From the NCBI GenBank assembly GCA_905221605.1, contig CAJNDS010002674.1, forward strand, positions 202,501 through 266,500: a DNA stretch of 64,000 bases, read 5' to 3'. The notes under the pieces were generated by a model, which saw nothing but the letters and a program-made list of their open reading frames with translations, searched no databases and was not told the DNA's origin. Below are positions 1 through 12,031 of the stretch, in pieces (the stretch's first letter is position 1; every line of letters starts with the position of its first letter). Both the position numbers and the translations under genes were made by a program. The stretch is from Symbiodinium natans. Taxonomy: Eukaryota; Sar; Dinophyceae; Suessiales; Symbiodiniaceae.

Positions 1-212
1 CACACGCGCACACCCGCACACGCGCACACACGCACACACACGCACACACGCACACACACACACGCGCACACACGCACACACACGCACACTCGCACATGCA
101 CACACGCACGCACACGCACACACGCACACGCACACACAACCACATACACACACACACACACACAACCACAAGCACACACACACACACATACACGCACACA
201 CACACACACAGA
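1..212. repeat. CA/CG-rich microsatellite
   Basis: The window opens inside a long, imperfect CA dinucleotide array with interspersed CGCA and CATA units. It runs to about position 212, where unique sequence begins. It is truncated at the left edge, so the full length is unknown. Reading frames through it are compositional artefacts. Confidence 0.95.
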
Positions 213-490
213 CTCGGTTGAGGCCGTCAAGCGGGTTGTTTCTCTTTTGTATCTGCATCTCATACAATAGCTCAGCTCTGCTCCGTCCAGGAAGAGTCTT
301 CGTTTATCCAGCTTGTACCGAGTGAAACAGCAGGTACGTTTTCACAGCATACCGGATGGGTCTTCGTTGGCCCAAGCCATCCAGTAGCTCTTGGGCCCCC
401 GGCTTGTTGAACAGGCAATGTATTCGCTGATGGTAGACTCTATGAGCACTGCAAATCACCATCTAGATTCCTTGGAACGAAACTTCCGCA
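213..490. other. Unassigned sequence between two CA arrays
   Basis: Unique sequence with no exon, RNA gene or repeat that I can support. Confidence 0.4.
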
Positions 491-545
491 CGCACACACA
501 CACACAACCACACACACACACAACCACACACACACACACACACAG
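491..545. repeat. CA microsatellite
   Basis: Imperfect CA array with CCA interruptions, followed by a short CATCATCACA-rich stretch up to about 625. The open frames across it encode His/Thr-rich low-complexity peptide and are not a gene. Confidence 0.9.
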
Positions 546-639
546 TTATACACATATTTTTTCACACACGCATCATGACACATCATCACGTGCTCATCAT
601 CACACACGTGTGCATCATCACACACTTTTCTCCATGCAA

Positions 640-2370
640 TGGCCTAAATCCAAGGTAGACAACATCCTCAAGGACATCCCCCCAAAACCCAGGCTTGGGT
701 TGCAGCGGGCGGTCTCTTGCATTCTCTTCGGCTCGCTTAGTTCTCTTAGCTTCCGTCTGCTGTCTCTTATTCCATTCTCGGGCCAGGCTGCAAAAGACCC
801 ATTCCAGCGTTGCGACCTTACGGCTTTTGTGGACTTTTCAAACAGTTCCGCGTGCAGCGCATACTGCGCACTGGCAGCAGCATAGCATAGCGGGATGTTG
901 TGGTTATGGAGCTACATGGAGGGCGCTTCACTTGCCCCCGAACTCTGGCCCATCTCCCTTACGATTCGTAAGATTGCGAAATTCCTCAGGGCTTGATGCA
1001 GCAGCTTTCAACCTGAAAGCTTCGCATCGCGCAGCATCCTTGGTTGAGAAAGGGACCGAGACAGCATGACACGGTAAACACAACGCAGCAAAGCACTTGC
1101 AAGTGAGTTGAGGTTCGGTATCCGGTTCGGTATCCTGACTTTGACCGGATGGGCACGCCCAAAAGTGTTGCAGGGTGTGCGCCTCCTAGTCGTGTGGAGC
1201 TGCGCTCCGAGGAGACTTGGCCAAGCCTACAGTAGAACTTCAGGCCGTCCGGCATCTGCGGGTGCAAGGCTGGACCATGTCAAGTCTGACGTTTGTGCCC
1301 CAGCCGCGGCTTGCTTCCGCCTTCAGCTTCAGATGCTTCAGATGGCGGCAGATGCAGTCATGTAATGTAATCATGTTGCGCCATCTGCGAATTGGGCTCA
1401 GGCTAGCAGCGACAGCGGGGTGCTTGGAACATGCCCGTTGCCGTTTTCGGACCGACATCCGACTCTCGCTTGTGCTGTGCGTCTCGCGTCCAAGCATGCA
1501 CATATGCCTGCGGGAGTGAGTGTGTGAAAAGTTACCATACGATTCCAACAGCACATTGCGAGTCGTTTTTTCTTTGTTTGATCCGTCTTTCTCTTCGGAC
1601 CAGCTCTGATTTGTCACGGGCTGTTTGCCCCAGGGATTCCAACGTTTGCCCGAGCTTTGCATCGGCGTCCTCAAGTTGCCAGCTCAGAAGAGAAACAGTT
1701 TAGGACAGCGAGCCCATGTCAGGCCTGAAGGTTTTGCAGTATGTTGGACCCGTTTTGTGCTCGGGGCTCATCGCTGTATTCGCTGTCCTCCTCGTCATCC
1801 TCACCATCGCCACCACAGTCATCACCATCACTGTCGTCTTCAGCGCTATTCGCGTCCTCATCATCCGAGTAGGATGAAAATCAATGTGGCTAAGGCTGGC
1901 CAGAAGCTGCTACACAAGGATGGAGCGAGACTTAGAGACTTGGAGTGACTTCTTGTGGCAACAGTCTTCGAAAGCCTCCGCCGACGCTGCAGGCTTTGCA
2001 GATGCCGTGCTGCAGGGATACCCCTGCGGGCTTTTGGAAGGGGGGTAGGAAAGATTAGGAAAGTGGAAAGCCGAAGGTTGTGGAAGCGTGAGCTGCCCTG
2101 CGCGGGAACCTTTTTCCCAGTGGTGTGCTGCCGCTGTGCACTTGTGCCCGACCAAGGGTTTCATAGGCCGGCAGTCCAAGATTGACCAGCCGCTGAATTC
2201 ATGAGCTGGGTCAGGCTTGTAACTTCAGTGATTCTCAGTACAAAGGTACCAGGCAACGATGTTGCAACTCGCGCTCTGCAAACGTTATGCTGTTGTTGGG
2301 CGAGGGCTTGCTGCATTCTGGCCGCATTCTTGACAGTAGACTCACACGACCGGGATGTCCGCTGATGCGA
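640..2370. other. No supported gene
   Basis: Several overlapping open frames on both strands, none with a recognisable domain or a coherent exon/intron pattern. A CATCAC/TCATC-rich patch lies at about 1780-1870. Small exons of the downstream + strand gene could be hidden here, but I cannot place them. Confidence 0.35.
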
Positions 2371-2383
2371 GCACGGGGGATTC

Positions 2384-2858
2384 TTGCCCGATGGATATGC
2401 CGAGGTCAAGTTTCAGGTTGCAAGAGCCAAGAGAACATGCAACAATCACACTATGACCAAAGCATTAGCAAACCTTGGTTTGCAACCGGAGAAGCGAAAG
2501 AACACTGTAACGGCTGTAACTTCTGTGGATGGCATGGATGGGATTGAGTTGCTGGCCCGCGCCAGCAGCAATGACTCCGAGCGGACGAAGCTCCTCAAAC
2601 AGGCCCCCAGTAGTTTGTCATTTTTGCCTGTTTTTTGGGGTCCTGGTTTTTTGCGGCCGCTTAAAAAAAAAACCCAAAGTTTGAACGGCTTCTTCGCAGG
2701 TGCTGCTCTCCTCGTCCAAGCTTCACAGGGAGCTTCGGGTGACCTTGGGCACCCCTGCCCCCAAAGCCAGCAAGTTCGGCTCCTTCGCGCCGAGCACTCT
2801 CAAGAAGCAACAGGAGACACCATTTCATGCCATGCTCATGACATCCTTGGCAGCTTAA
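2384..2858 (+). CDS. Two 3'-terminal exons of an unknown gene
   Basis: An upstream exon, open from about 2372, ends at 2602 with the residues RTKLLKQ. The next exon starts at 2700 after a CGCAG acceptor with VLLSSSKLHREL and runs to a TAA at 2856-2858. The join is in phase 0 and gives a GC-AG intron (2603-2699). The peptide is rich in Lys, Ser and Thr, soluble-looking, with no membrane segment. Its last exon contains TPAPKASKFGSFAPSTLKK and ends MLMTSLAA. I do not recognise the family. Coding status is inferred from sustained open frame, non-repetitive composition and matching splice signals. The 5' exons are not found. Confidence 0.5.
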
Positions 2859-3116
2859 GCAACTTATATACGGCTTGAGCAGTACTCTGCACATGGCCAA
2901 AATATGTATCCACTTCACGTTCGTAGGAGCTGCAAGCCGCGAGTCCGCTTGCAGCATCCTTGAAAGAAAAGCTGCAGCTTTGTGCACAAGGCTCGGGTGC
3001 TCGATGGCAGGATTGGGTTGTTGTCGATGATGAGCCTGCCCAAGTAACCCCAAACCCTCAACCTACGGTAATCTACGGCAAGCTACGGTAGCAAAAGACC
3101 CGGAACCGCAGATCAT

Positions 3117-4587
3117 ATGTCCCTGACAGGCGATTCTGATGTTTGCGAAGCCATGACTCCACGGGAGCTCTCGCCGGTTCTGAAATCCTGCGGAGCGAGG
3201 ATCGGCAACCTTTCGGACAGGCTTTCCACCGCAGAGGCAAGGAGGGACGTCCATGAAGCCCCTGCGAACAGAAACTCAGAAGTTCGAGAAGAGCCATCAG
3301 GGACAACTCGTGCTTCGTGGGGGAGCTCTACCACCACGAGAGGACTGAAATTGAGATAATGAGTCGCCTCACGAAGATGCCACCCTTACTGTCTTACCCA
3401 AGAGGAGGAGGAGACTCATCTGATCGAAATCATCCCGCGTGGTCAGCAGGCAGAGAAAGAGCGTTTCTCACAGGTAAAGTCGCAACCCTCCGCCCGCCAA
3501 AGTCAGAAACCAAACATGTCATCGTAAATGAGCGTGGATCGATTTGCAGCCACGAGGCATCAGCAGCCACGCGGCACAAAGCCGAAGCTGCGGCAGAGCG
3601 TGCGCTGCAGCAGCATGCTCGGTTTGCCGCCTTGGAGGCCACACATAGTATGTGACATCGCATGACGTAGCAGATTGCGACGTGAGAGAGATTTGTGCAG
3701 CCATGGTGATGCGCATGTGCCCACAGCACGCGCAGGACTTGCAGAATACTTTGCAGACTCGATTTAGCTATGAGGACTTGTCGTGGCCTTACCTCGGAAT
3801 GGATGTAGAACGGTTTTGGAGGCATTCGGAGAATGCTCAGCCGAGGCGTCAGTCTTTCCCTCGCCGATCACGCTGGAATCCGAACCTCTACTTGCTGACA
3901 GATGAGACGTTGAAGAATCCAGCAGAATTCAAGGCGTCAAAAATCATGCGGCAGTGTCATTATGGTGGTTCCGTGGGAGATTTGTCAGCCATTGTGGCTT
4001 GAGCCAAGTAACCAGTAGCTAACCTACTCATGCCTCAGGAAGCTGTTTGGCGGAAGCTGCCGAAGGTTGGTCCGTTTGCTGCATTGCTCCGTTCAATGTG
4101 CCGAGTGCTTTAGTTTCGCATTTCACGTGTCACACTTGGTCAGCCCTCGAACTCCCATGTGCAATGGCAAACCATTGCAAACCTCACGGCCAATGGCCAA
4201 GAGAACGTGCTGAATGTTATTGAGCCATATTGAGCCATCCGTGCCATCCAGGAGTCGGAGGCAGATACCGATGCCCCTCGTGGAACTGTTCGCTGGCGCA
4301 GGACACATTTGATTGCAAAGTCAGTTCTACTTGATGGTGGTAGAAAGTCGGCAGACCAATATGCACTTCTCAAGCGGCAGTCAGGATATTCCGAGACCCT
4401 AAACCACAAACCCTATGACCCGAAGCCTGAAAAACGAAGTGACCCAGGCTGCTGCAGTTCTGCAATACTGTACAGCGAGGCCTGCTTGAGAAGCGAATCT
4501 ACAAAGAAAGGATGGCTGCTGAGTTTCATCAATCTAGAGCTACATTTCTCAAAAACACAGAATTGGAAAATCCTCCGCGCTAGATGA
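3117..4587 (+). CDS. Unknown multi-exon gene, partial model
   Basis: Several + strand stretches look coding and lie in one direction: about 3150-3355 (contains ELSPVLKSCGARIGNLSDR), 3317-3420 (GELYHHERTEIEIMSRLTK), 3552-3650 (an Ala/Arg-rich helical stretch, KAEAAAERALQQHARFAAL), 3742-3935 (FSYEDLSWPYLGMDVERFW, then NLYLLTDETLKNPAEF) and about 4474-4587 (GLLEKRIYKERMAAEFHQS, ending ENPPR and TAG). AG acceptors precede most of them. I do not recognise the protein; the Ala/Arg stretch suggests a coiled coil. Exon boundaries are approximate and the pieces could belong to more than one gene. Confidence 0.4.
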
Positions 4588-4589
4588 GA

Positions 4590-5455
4590 TCATTTCTGAA
4601 ATATTTGTGGACCTACCGGATTGCAGATGAGTTTTACACACCAAAGAACCCACCATAAACGGCAAATCCTAAACTCGAAACCCCTGACATGGGTTTGCCC
4701 CGGTCTTTTGTCGGGCTCCGTACTTTAGCTGATGTATGCTCGGGGGAGACCCCCCATCTATGAACCCCCCCCAAAAATTAAAGAAGGTTGAGCCCAATGT
4801 TCGACATGATGGGCTTTGGCGGCCCAATGGGTTCTCAAAACACTGCTACTACTCATACAAGATAGTTCATGTAATTGCAGTCATTGCAGCGAAGAGCACG
4901 TTTTGTTTCGTGCAAGTGAAGACTATTCGTTGTTTTGGCTGCATATGACGTCAATGCAGGCAAGCCACTGATTGTGTGCGTGCACCAGTGCGTGAAGGAC
5001 GGTGGGCGGCGCGCCTGCCAGACCTAGCATCGTGAAGTCTTCCAGCGACTTGGGCGCAAAGGCCGCATCCCCACCGTGGTGTCGTGCCATTATAAAGTCG
5101 GGTATGTCGGATGAACATTGAAGCTTGGGAGTGCAGGCATCGTCTGGAAAGCCACATTTGAGGGCTTCTGTTCGGTGAGAACAACCAGCCTTCTGCACAA
5201 GTGACAGCGTTGTTGTGGCTATAGCTCTTGGCAGTCATACTTCACGGCTGAAGGCCCGTTGAGTACATGGAGGCATTGTCCAGCCAAAATTGTACAGATC
5301 TGTCCAGCCCACGCTGGCACGATTTTTTTTCACGGGCAGCGGTGTCATCGGTGTGTTGTTGTGCTTAGATTCGGTTTAAGTCTAGGACGTCTTGGACCTG
5401 TGCGAACCATGATCGCTCGTTGCATGATGTTGCATGGAAAATCCCTCTTCTCAAC
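4590..5455. other. No supported gene
   Basis: Contains a short G/C-tract pair at about 4740-4775 and unique sequence. Small open frames occur on both strands without recognisable content. Confidence 0.35.
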
Positions 5456-5467
5456 CACCGTCTGCAA

Positions 5468-5703
5468 GTTTCACGACAGTGCCCAACTGACAGCGCTTAT
5501 CCAGCTGTCGAAGACACTGGATGCTGCCGGGTAAAGAGTTGCTGCAACGGGAAGCTTCGTTCGGACCGAGCAGGAGGAAGCTACAATTTCGAAGCCCACG
5601 GTCTCTGCCGGCAGCGTGGCTCATTCAGAGCAATTCGGCGGGCGGCGCTATTGCACTTGTGCTGGAGACTGACATCATGGGTTGGAAGCCTACTCTGATG
5701 TAG
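5468..5703 (+). CDS. Possible exon pair of unknown gene
   Basis: After a TGCAAG acceptor at about 5468 the + strand reads FHDSAQLTALIQLSKTLDAA and reaches a GTAAAG donor near 5531. A second open stretch (about 5625-5703) reads WLIQSNSAGGAIALVLETDI and ends in TAG. Both are protein-like but short. The donor is the best evidence. Function unknown. Confidence 0.3.
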
Positions 5704-6076
5704 TGACTAGTGTAGTGCAAACATGTTCGAGCACGCTGACAAAATCAATCCGGATTCGGCTTGCCGGGCAGCACTGTTGCGTCAAACGCTTTGATTGCTA
5801 CACTCGTAGGTCAGATGAGCCGTATGCAGAAGAGCAGTGCTGAGGCTGGAATCGGTGCGAGCTAGTGCTGCCATATTTGCGCATGCTGCTCGTACTGTAG
5901 AAGTATATGGAAGACAGCAGTTTTCATCTGCAGGCCCCGCTGCCGAAGGAGAAACAGACCCTGTTCGTCAGCTCCTCGTGCTGCGGGCAACCGCAGTCAG
6001 CACTTAACTTTGCCTCTGCGAGCCATGAGTGCTCGCGTCGCTTGTGGATCATTGTTGTCTCGATGTTTGTCCCAAG

Positions 6077-7131
6077 GTCGGCCAATTCCGCAAAACCAAG
6101 ATGTGCCGTTTCCACGAAACCGGTCCGCTATGTCAGATCCCACGGTAGCCGTGTCTGTAGTTTGTGCAGAAAAGTCAGCTCGTCTTGTCGCCGTCTGCAG
6201 GACGATGCCGCTACGGAGATCAGTGTCCCTTTGCCCATGACCCATCAGAGCTCGAGGAGCCAAAGCCGCCTAAAGTTACACAAACCCGCACGGACCCGCA
6301 CCTGACGGCACGCAAATAGCATCAAATTTCAACAAGCTTAGAAGACGAAAATGTTGTGATCATCGGGTGGTACCATTGCAGTATCTGGATGCGCCAAACT
6401 TTGAGGAGCTGCCAGATCTTCGCAAGACTTCGATTTGCAAGCGCTGGCCTCATGCGACTAATGCGTGCTCGCAGGAAGCGCTCTGAGCCATTTGGGACTC
6501 CCTGTTGACGGACGGCTCAGGAATTGGAAGCAGGGATGCTGCACCTACGCCTCAGAACAGTGCCCCTTCGCCCATGGCAAAGCAGCCGCCTTACGGTGGA
6601 ATGCATGCTGGCCTTGCCTACGCCAATGTCGCCTGCATGTCAGTAATGTGCATTATGGTGCGTAGTGTCCGTAGGCAGTGCTGCAGTACCTGTGGAGGAA
6701 GAACTACGGAAGACGCCTCCCTTTGGACGGAGGTCTGGACAGGCCCAGATAAAGATTCCGAGATGAGCGCATGCTTCTGCGATGGCTCGTGTGTGCCCCA
6801 TCTGATCTGTTTTGAGCTCTTGGACTTGGCACGGAGGCTGGGATCTTGCGGAAGGACAGCTTCGAGGGTTCAGGCACAGGCTGCAATCCGGGTGCGACGG
6901 CCTGAGACTTGTGATGGCCTGTGAGGGAGCGATGCATATGCTTCGACATCGGACGGGTATCGGAGTGGATCTGGATACTTCGACATTGACAGGCCGTATA
7001 CTTGCCCCACCCACCTCCCCGACAGCTGCTGCTCAGCTCTAGTGGTCGGAAGTGCAATGTCAATTATTCCGACATTCATGAAGTGCATTTCGGCGGAAGG
7101 CAGTCCTCTTCAAGCTTCGATGAAGAGCCTG
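6077..7131 (+). CDS. Tandem CCCH zinc-finger protein (spliced)
   Basis: Five exons join in frame: about 6077-6122, 6201-6274, 6382-6440, 6521-6595 and 6679-6742. Exons 1+2 build a CCCH finger C-x7-C-x5-C-x3-H (KTKMCRFHETG joined to RCRYGDQCPFAH). Exons 3+4 build a second one, C-x7-C-x6-C-x3-H (KTSICKNWKQG, then CPFAHG). Introns 1, 2 and 4 are GT-AG and intron 3 (6441-6520) is GC-AG. Exon 5 reads AAVPVEEELRKTPPFGRRSG. A probable later exon (about 7040-7131) is Ser-rich and ends at a consensus GTAAGT donor after SSSSFDEEP. Paired CCCH fingers of this type usually bind RNA in mRNA processing or decay. The start codon and last exon are not identified, and exon 1's left edge is uncertain. The gene is followed directly by the actin-like gene on the same strand. 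Confidence 0.8.
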
Positions 7132-7419
7132 TAAGTCCTGCACGGACAGACTGGCATGGTTGCCTCGTGAGGATGTTGCGGCAATTGGCTGTGTGCACGT
7201 CTCTGGCCCAGCTCGTTGAGCTTTGGCACCTACTGGTGCAGCTATGACTTCCAGGAACTTGGCAACAACACCACAAGATCATGGTTGGAGCTGCAGAGAA
7301 ATGCAGACCATACAGACCCAACGACACCTACTCCCGCCAGCCATTTCTACCCTAGACTCTTTAGACTCTTTAGACACTCCCGTGACTTCCCCAACTGCGC
7401 ATCAGCCTGGCCTCCCTGC

Positions 7420-10400
7420 ATGGCTGGGACGCCGCTTGTCCTGGACAACGGCTCCGGGTCGGTCAAGGCATGACAATGCATTCGGTTCTCTCGGTTCTCT
7501 GGGCACGGCAGTAAGAACAATACAGACTAACCGCATATTTTGTCAGGTTGGCTATGCAGGACAACAGGAACCCCAGGCAGTTCCAGGGTAGTGGCATTCT
7601 GCAAGGATGCTTGCTACATCTTGCTACATTCTTGCGTTGCAGGTCGTCTATGACAACATGTACACAGCAGTGCGGTCTTCTCGCCACGAGCCATCGAAGG
7701 CAGGTGGCTCATCGAATGGCTGATGGGAAGGGTGGCTGGAGCATCGGGTCCGCCTGCTATGCCTGATCCAGGCAACATCAGAGGCACTCGAGAAGAGCAA
7801 TGCCAGGCCTGGAAGACGTCGGCAGACCAAGCTAATTCCAGGTGCTGTTGAGCTTGCAGGCTTTAGCAGAATAGACTTTCTGACAAGTCGACTGCTTTGT
7901 GCCATCTCTGCTGCTGCTGCTGCTTCTTTTGTTGCTTTTTCTCTTCCGGCAGCCGTATGCATGCTGGTGCGTGCACCACGAAGCAGGCTGCATGTTATGG
8001 ACCACGGCATTGTGTCTCAGCTGTGGCCTCAGAGCCGTAAGCCAAAGCTTAATACAAGAAATTCCTTCCTGCTTTGGCATGTCAACATGTCATTCTTAAA
8101 TGGGGGAGATCATCTAGGCATAGTCTAGACGTGACGGAGCACTTTCTTGAAAAGCTCCAGGCTGCTGCGCCTGTTTGCAGATGTGCTATGATGTTCTCTT
8201 GTTAAATTATGTCCGACTGTAAATCACGAGATCCACCTAAGGTGGGAGGGTCTCGTGGAAGTGTTCAAGGCCGCCCTTGATGAGATGAAGGCTCGGCTGG
8301 CTGGCTAGTGTTCAAAATTTCTTCACGCATTGCTTCAACGCTGGCATTTTGCTGTTTTGTTGGCACCTCTCCTTTTTGGGGCTCAGGTTGTCGACCCATC
8401 TCAGCATCCGTGCCTGGTCACAGAGGCCGTCAAGCGTGCTTTCCAAATGTTGTGCGACAGGCAGCTGTCTGTCTGGGCTTGGATTTTCTTGCACTATCTT
8501 GCATGCACGGGTGAGCTCAGGCACCGTTAAATCCAACGGTGCATCGAGAATTACTGGCATCTGCCCCAGTACTAGAGGTGGGATTCTGTTGTGTCTAGGA
8601 ACGGCAGTCTGCTCCACGCAGTCGAGGTGGAGAAGCTTTTTGAAGAGCTGCGAGTACCAGCAGTGCAGGCATGGACACACTTCGTACATAGATTGGGATG
8701 CCACACTTAGTATACACTTAGTTTTTGTGCAACAGCTGCACATCAAGAGCTCATTTTCAGTCCCAATCAGAAGAAGCATGTCGCCGGTGCTCCCGCTGCG
8801 AGGTGGTGCACTCAGGGGCACTTGCGCTTTACGCCATCAACAGGCGTTTGGATCCAAGTTTTGTGTTGACACGTGTTGACCTGGGACTGATATTGTTCTG
8901 TCATGTTCCGTGTCTTCGCTTTTGAAGCAATGTTTCTATTCGTCTTGTTACTTTACAACTGCCGAGGGCCGAGCAATGTTGGGATGTGGTATCCCTCAAA
9001 AAGACGTTAAGGGGGGTGGGGGTACCTAATCCAAGTTCTTTCCTTGAATGGGGCCGGACAGAAGAGAGAGTGAGACTGCTCAGTCAGAAGGAAGGGGGAA
9101 ATAACAATCATGGAGAGCGGCCCAAGCCCAACTGGGTCCGCGCCATGAAGGGGCGTGCAGAGTTTTTTCCGCGCTGACACGGCACAATGACAAGGGAATT
9201 CTCCCAAAACGACAGCGGCCACGCTGCCTGCATCTACCTGTTGTCATGCAAGTTTTCTCGCATTGCTTACTCAAGTAGTCGGGTAGATGTGCAATCCATT
9301 TGATGTTGGTATGCACCGCTGTTTCCATCAGACTATGTCCTCGTCACTTGGCAACGTCTCAGCTGCTCAGGCACTGGGCTGGTGATTGAGGTCGGAGACG
9401 GTGTAGCTCAGACGGCTTCTCCTTCGCAGTATGAATCGAAGGTGCTTGCTTTAAACATAAATGATTGCAGCTACAACATTGTGCTCCAGGTTCCGCTGTT
9501 CGACAGCTATGTTGTGTTCAATGCCGTGCAGCGGCGAGACTTCGGCGGGCGCGACCTGACAGCCTGCAGCTCAAATAACTTCAGTGAACGCGCGATGCAC
9601 TTGCCGCAACAACGTGACGGGCTCACGACTCCAAGGCCTATCTGGGCGAGCTTCTTCAAAAAGAGCTTGGATATAAGGAGGCGCTTGCTGACGAGGTGCG
9701 GCAGCCTGATCAAGCTCATTTTTTCAGTAGACGAGTGTTCTCTCTTCGCATGGCAATGCACAGCATATCCCGCATGTCCCGCATACCCAGCATACCCAGC
9801 ATCGCAATTGCAGGTATGGTGGACTCAGCTCCAGACTGTCAAGGAGTGACGCGGGGAGGATGCAGATGCACTCGGACGAATTTTCAACTGGCAGGAGCGG
9901 ATGTGCCGAGTGACCCCACAAGCGTCACCCTCCCGCATCTCCCGCCAGGCACAGCAATCAGCCTCGGAAACTATTCCTCTGTCTCGAAGCCTGTACAGGA
10001 TCCTGTGCAGCAAGAGTACAAGTTGCCCGACGGGAAGGTCGAGCTCGGTGAAATTTCGGATTAATGTTTAGTAAAGTTTAGACTTGTGACCTTTAGGCTT
10101 TAGACTCCGGCAGGCCGAGAGACATGTCATGATTCGGGCACACCCCAGAGCAAAAACTCAACAGTGGTAAGAACCGTTTTTTTGCTTTTGCCACTTTGCC
10201 ACCTGTGGGTTCATGCTCTGAAGTTGGTGAAGTTGAAACTTCAGAGAGAAGGTTCTTCTGTCGTAGGTTCTGGACTGGGAGCAAGGCCTTCTTTCTCAAT
10301 GTGCTGAGGCGGCACACTTCCTTGCTCGTTCAGCAGCTATGAATGTGTGTAGCAGGCACAACAAAACGGCCAAGCAATCCCGCTGTTTCCGGTTCAGGCC

Positions 10401-11257
10401 CTTTTCCAACCTGGTCAGCATTTGAAGCTGGATGAGGAGCTGCACATGCTCATGGTGCATGCAAACTGTCTCTGCAGAATTCAGAGGAGGCTGAGGGCAT
10501 CCACAAAATGGCCGCGAGCAGTGTTTTGGGATGTGGCCGGAAGGCTCAGGAAGTTCAATTTTTGGCAGCACCGAAAGTGTGGGCTCGGGCTTGGTGGATG
10601 TTTCGAGTCCAGGTCTCGATATCCAGAAAAGCTTGGCAAACAATGTCGCGCGGACCTTGGTAATGTAGTGCCGGTTGCGTTTCACATCCACTCCTAATGC
10701 TCGTAGCCGTGGTGATGATGACAGTTTAGTTTCGGCAGTATGAGTTTTCAGAGCTTCACCGGTCAAGTTGGACAGACCGTCCGTGCATCGTACTCGAGCG
10801 ATCAGAATTTCAGAACGTCCCAGCATATCCTACTGTATGATCAAGAACTCTGCCTGTTGTGACGATTGCTTCTTGAGGTTCTCTCTGGCGGTTCGACCCT
10901 TTTCCCGGGGATGTGTCAGCGTGTTCAGGAGGACAGCTCCTGCCAACGACTGCAAGTGAAAACTGCCAACGAGACTGAATCAGACGTCAGATTTTTTGAG
11001 ATTCACGAAAAGAGGAGCTGCAGCGGCTGCTCCCATCCGCCGTGAAAGCCAAAGTCACACGTGTGTCCAAACCCACGTAGCTTGGCGGCCTCTGCTTCAG
11101 ATGCCTTCAGAAGTCCTCTGAGAGTCCTCTGTGTTCCAAGATTCCAAGTTCCGAGTCTTGATATTTGTGCTGAAGGTACGCAGCTTTCATGGGTGGCTCT
11201 ATACTGGCGTCCATGTCTGACCTCCAGAAAACATTTATGACAAGGGGGGAGCAGTGA
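7420..11257 (+). CDS. Actin/actin-related protein gene, many exons
   Basis: Starts at ATG 7420 with TPLVLDNGSGSVK, the actin phosphate-1 loop. Exons that join in frame: 7420-7467, 7547-7579 (VGYAGQQEPQA), 7643-7699 (less sure), 7987-8013 (VMDHGI), 8242-8290, 8387-8453 (VVDPSQHPCLVTEA), 8622-8662 (EELRVPA), 8803-8843 (ALALYAIN), 9363-9414 (GTGLVIEVGDGVAQT, phosphate-2), 9490-9561 (AVQRRDFGGRDLT), 9636-9695, 9859-9921, 9999-10047 (EYKLPDG), 10398-10413 (ALFQP), about 10522-10644 (LDIQKSLANN), 10878-11014 (VLSGGSTLFPGM, adenosine site) and 11176-11257 (FMGGSILASM). The order matches the whole actin fold. Donors are GT or GC; the one at 11015 is GA. Divergence from conventional actin, such as SEALEK-like stretches and IHEKR for APPER, points to an actin-related or very divergent actin protein. 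Subdomain 2 exons and the C-terminus after FMTR are unresolved. Confidence 0.88.
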
Positions 11258-11259
11258 CC

Positions 11260-12030
11260 CTAGTTTGTGGAAGCATCCCGGCACACAATGGAGAGGAGAG
11301 ATGCTAGCATTGCAAGTTTTCAGCTTCAGGTATCTGGAGTACGGAGCTTCATTTATCCACAACAAGAGTGTCAGTCTGACGAAGCCACACATGATGTCCT
11401 GATCTAGTTTCTGTACATGCTGCTCTAAGTTCAACTAAATTCACGTTGGCTGCCGCCCAGAGAAGCTGCGCGCGGATTTTCTGTTCAAGCAACAGCAAAG
11501 CAGAAAGCGAGCCGTTTGTTGATCAACAGCAAAGCCAACAAAGCGCGTCCGTGCAGCTTCATTAATTCAGTGCTAGGGGCTTGCAAATGGATTGTTTAAC
11601 GTGCCAGCCGCAGAGCCTGCAATATTGTGTTTCATGATGGTTGTTATCGGCAGGGTGATTTGTTGATCTGCTCTGTTCTTGGAGGCGAGGTGCTTTGGCT
11701 CTGCAAGCGGTCTTGCCATGTCTTGCATTTCTTAGGAAGCGAAGCTTCCAAGATTGTAAGCTAAGCTTTGCCCATCAAAGCAGCGGACCCGGGGTGAGGT
11801 TGCTTCAAGTTACTCGCAGTCGCGTCGCTGTGTTTCGCAGAAGCTCAAAGAGAGCCGGGTGCACGTCTTCCATGTCTTCCGGTTTCCAAAGCTTTGGCCA
11901 CCGGAGCACCCCATGACAGGCAGCAGCTTCTTTGGGACCCCCTTGGCCTTGTGGCAGAGGACCTCGTTTTGGATTCGCAGGCTTGTCACTTGTGACAAGC
12001 TGCCCGCAGCCGATGGCCCAGGCACCAGCA
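11260..12030. other. No firm gene
   Basis: Downstream of the actin-like gene. Open frames exist on both strands (for example a minus-strand frame at 11810-12214) but none has a recognisable domain or a clear splice pattern. Confidence 0.3.
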
Positions 12031-12031
12031 G

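Noticed and set aside
3988-4011. Possible relict spliced-leader sequence (GCCATTGTGGCTTGAG)
   Set aside because: It resembles the dinoflagellate leader core GCCATTTTGGCTCAAG at only 13 of 16 positions, lacks the upstream CCGTA, and lies at the end of an open frame.
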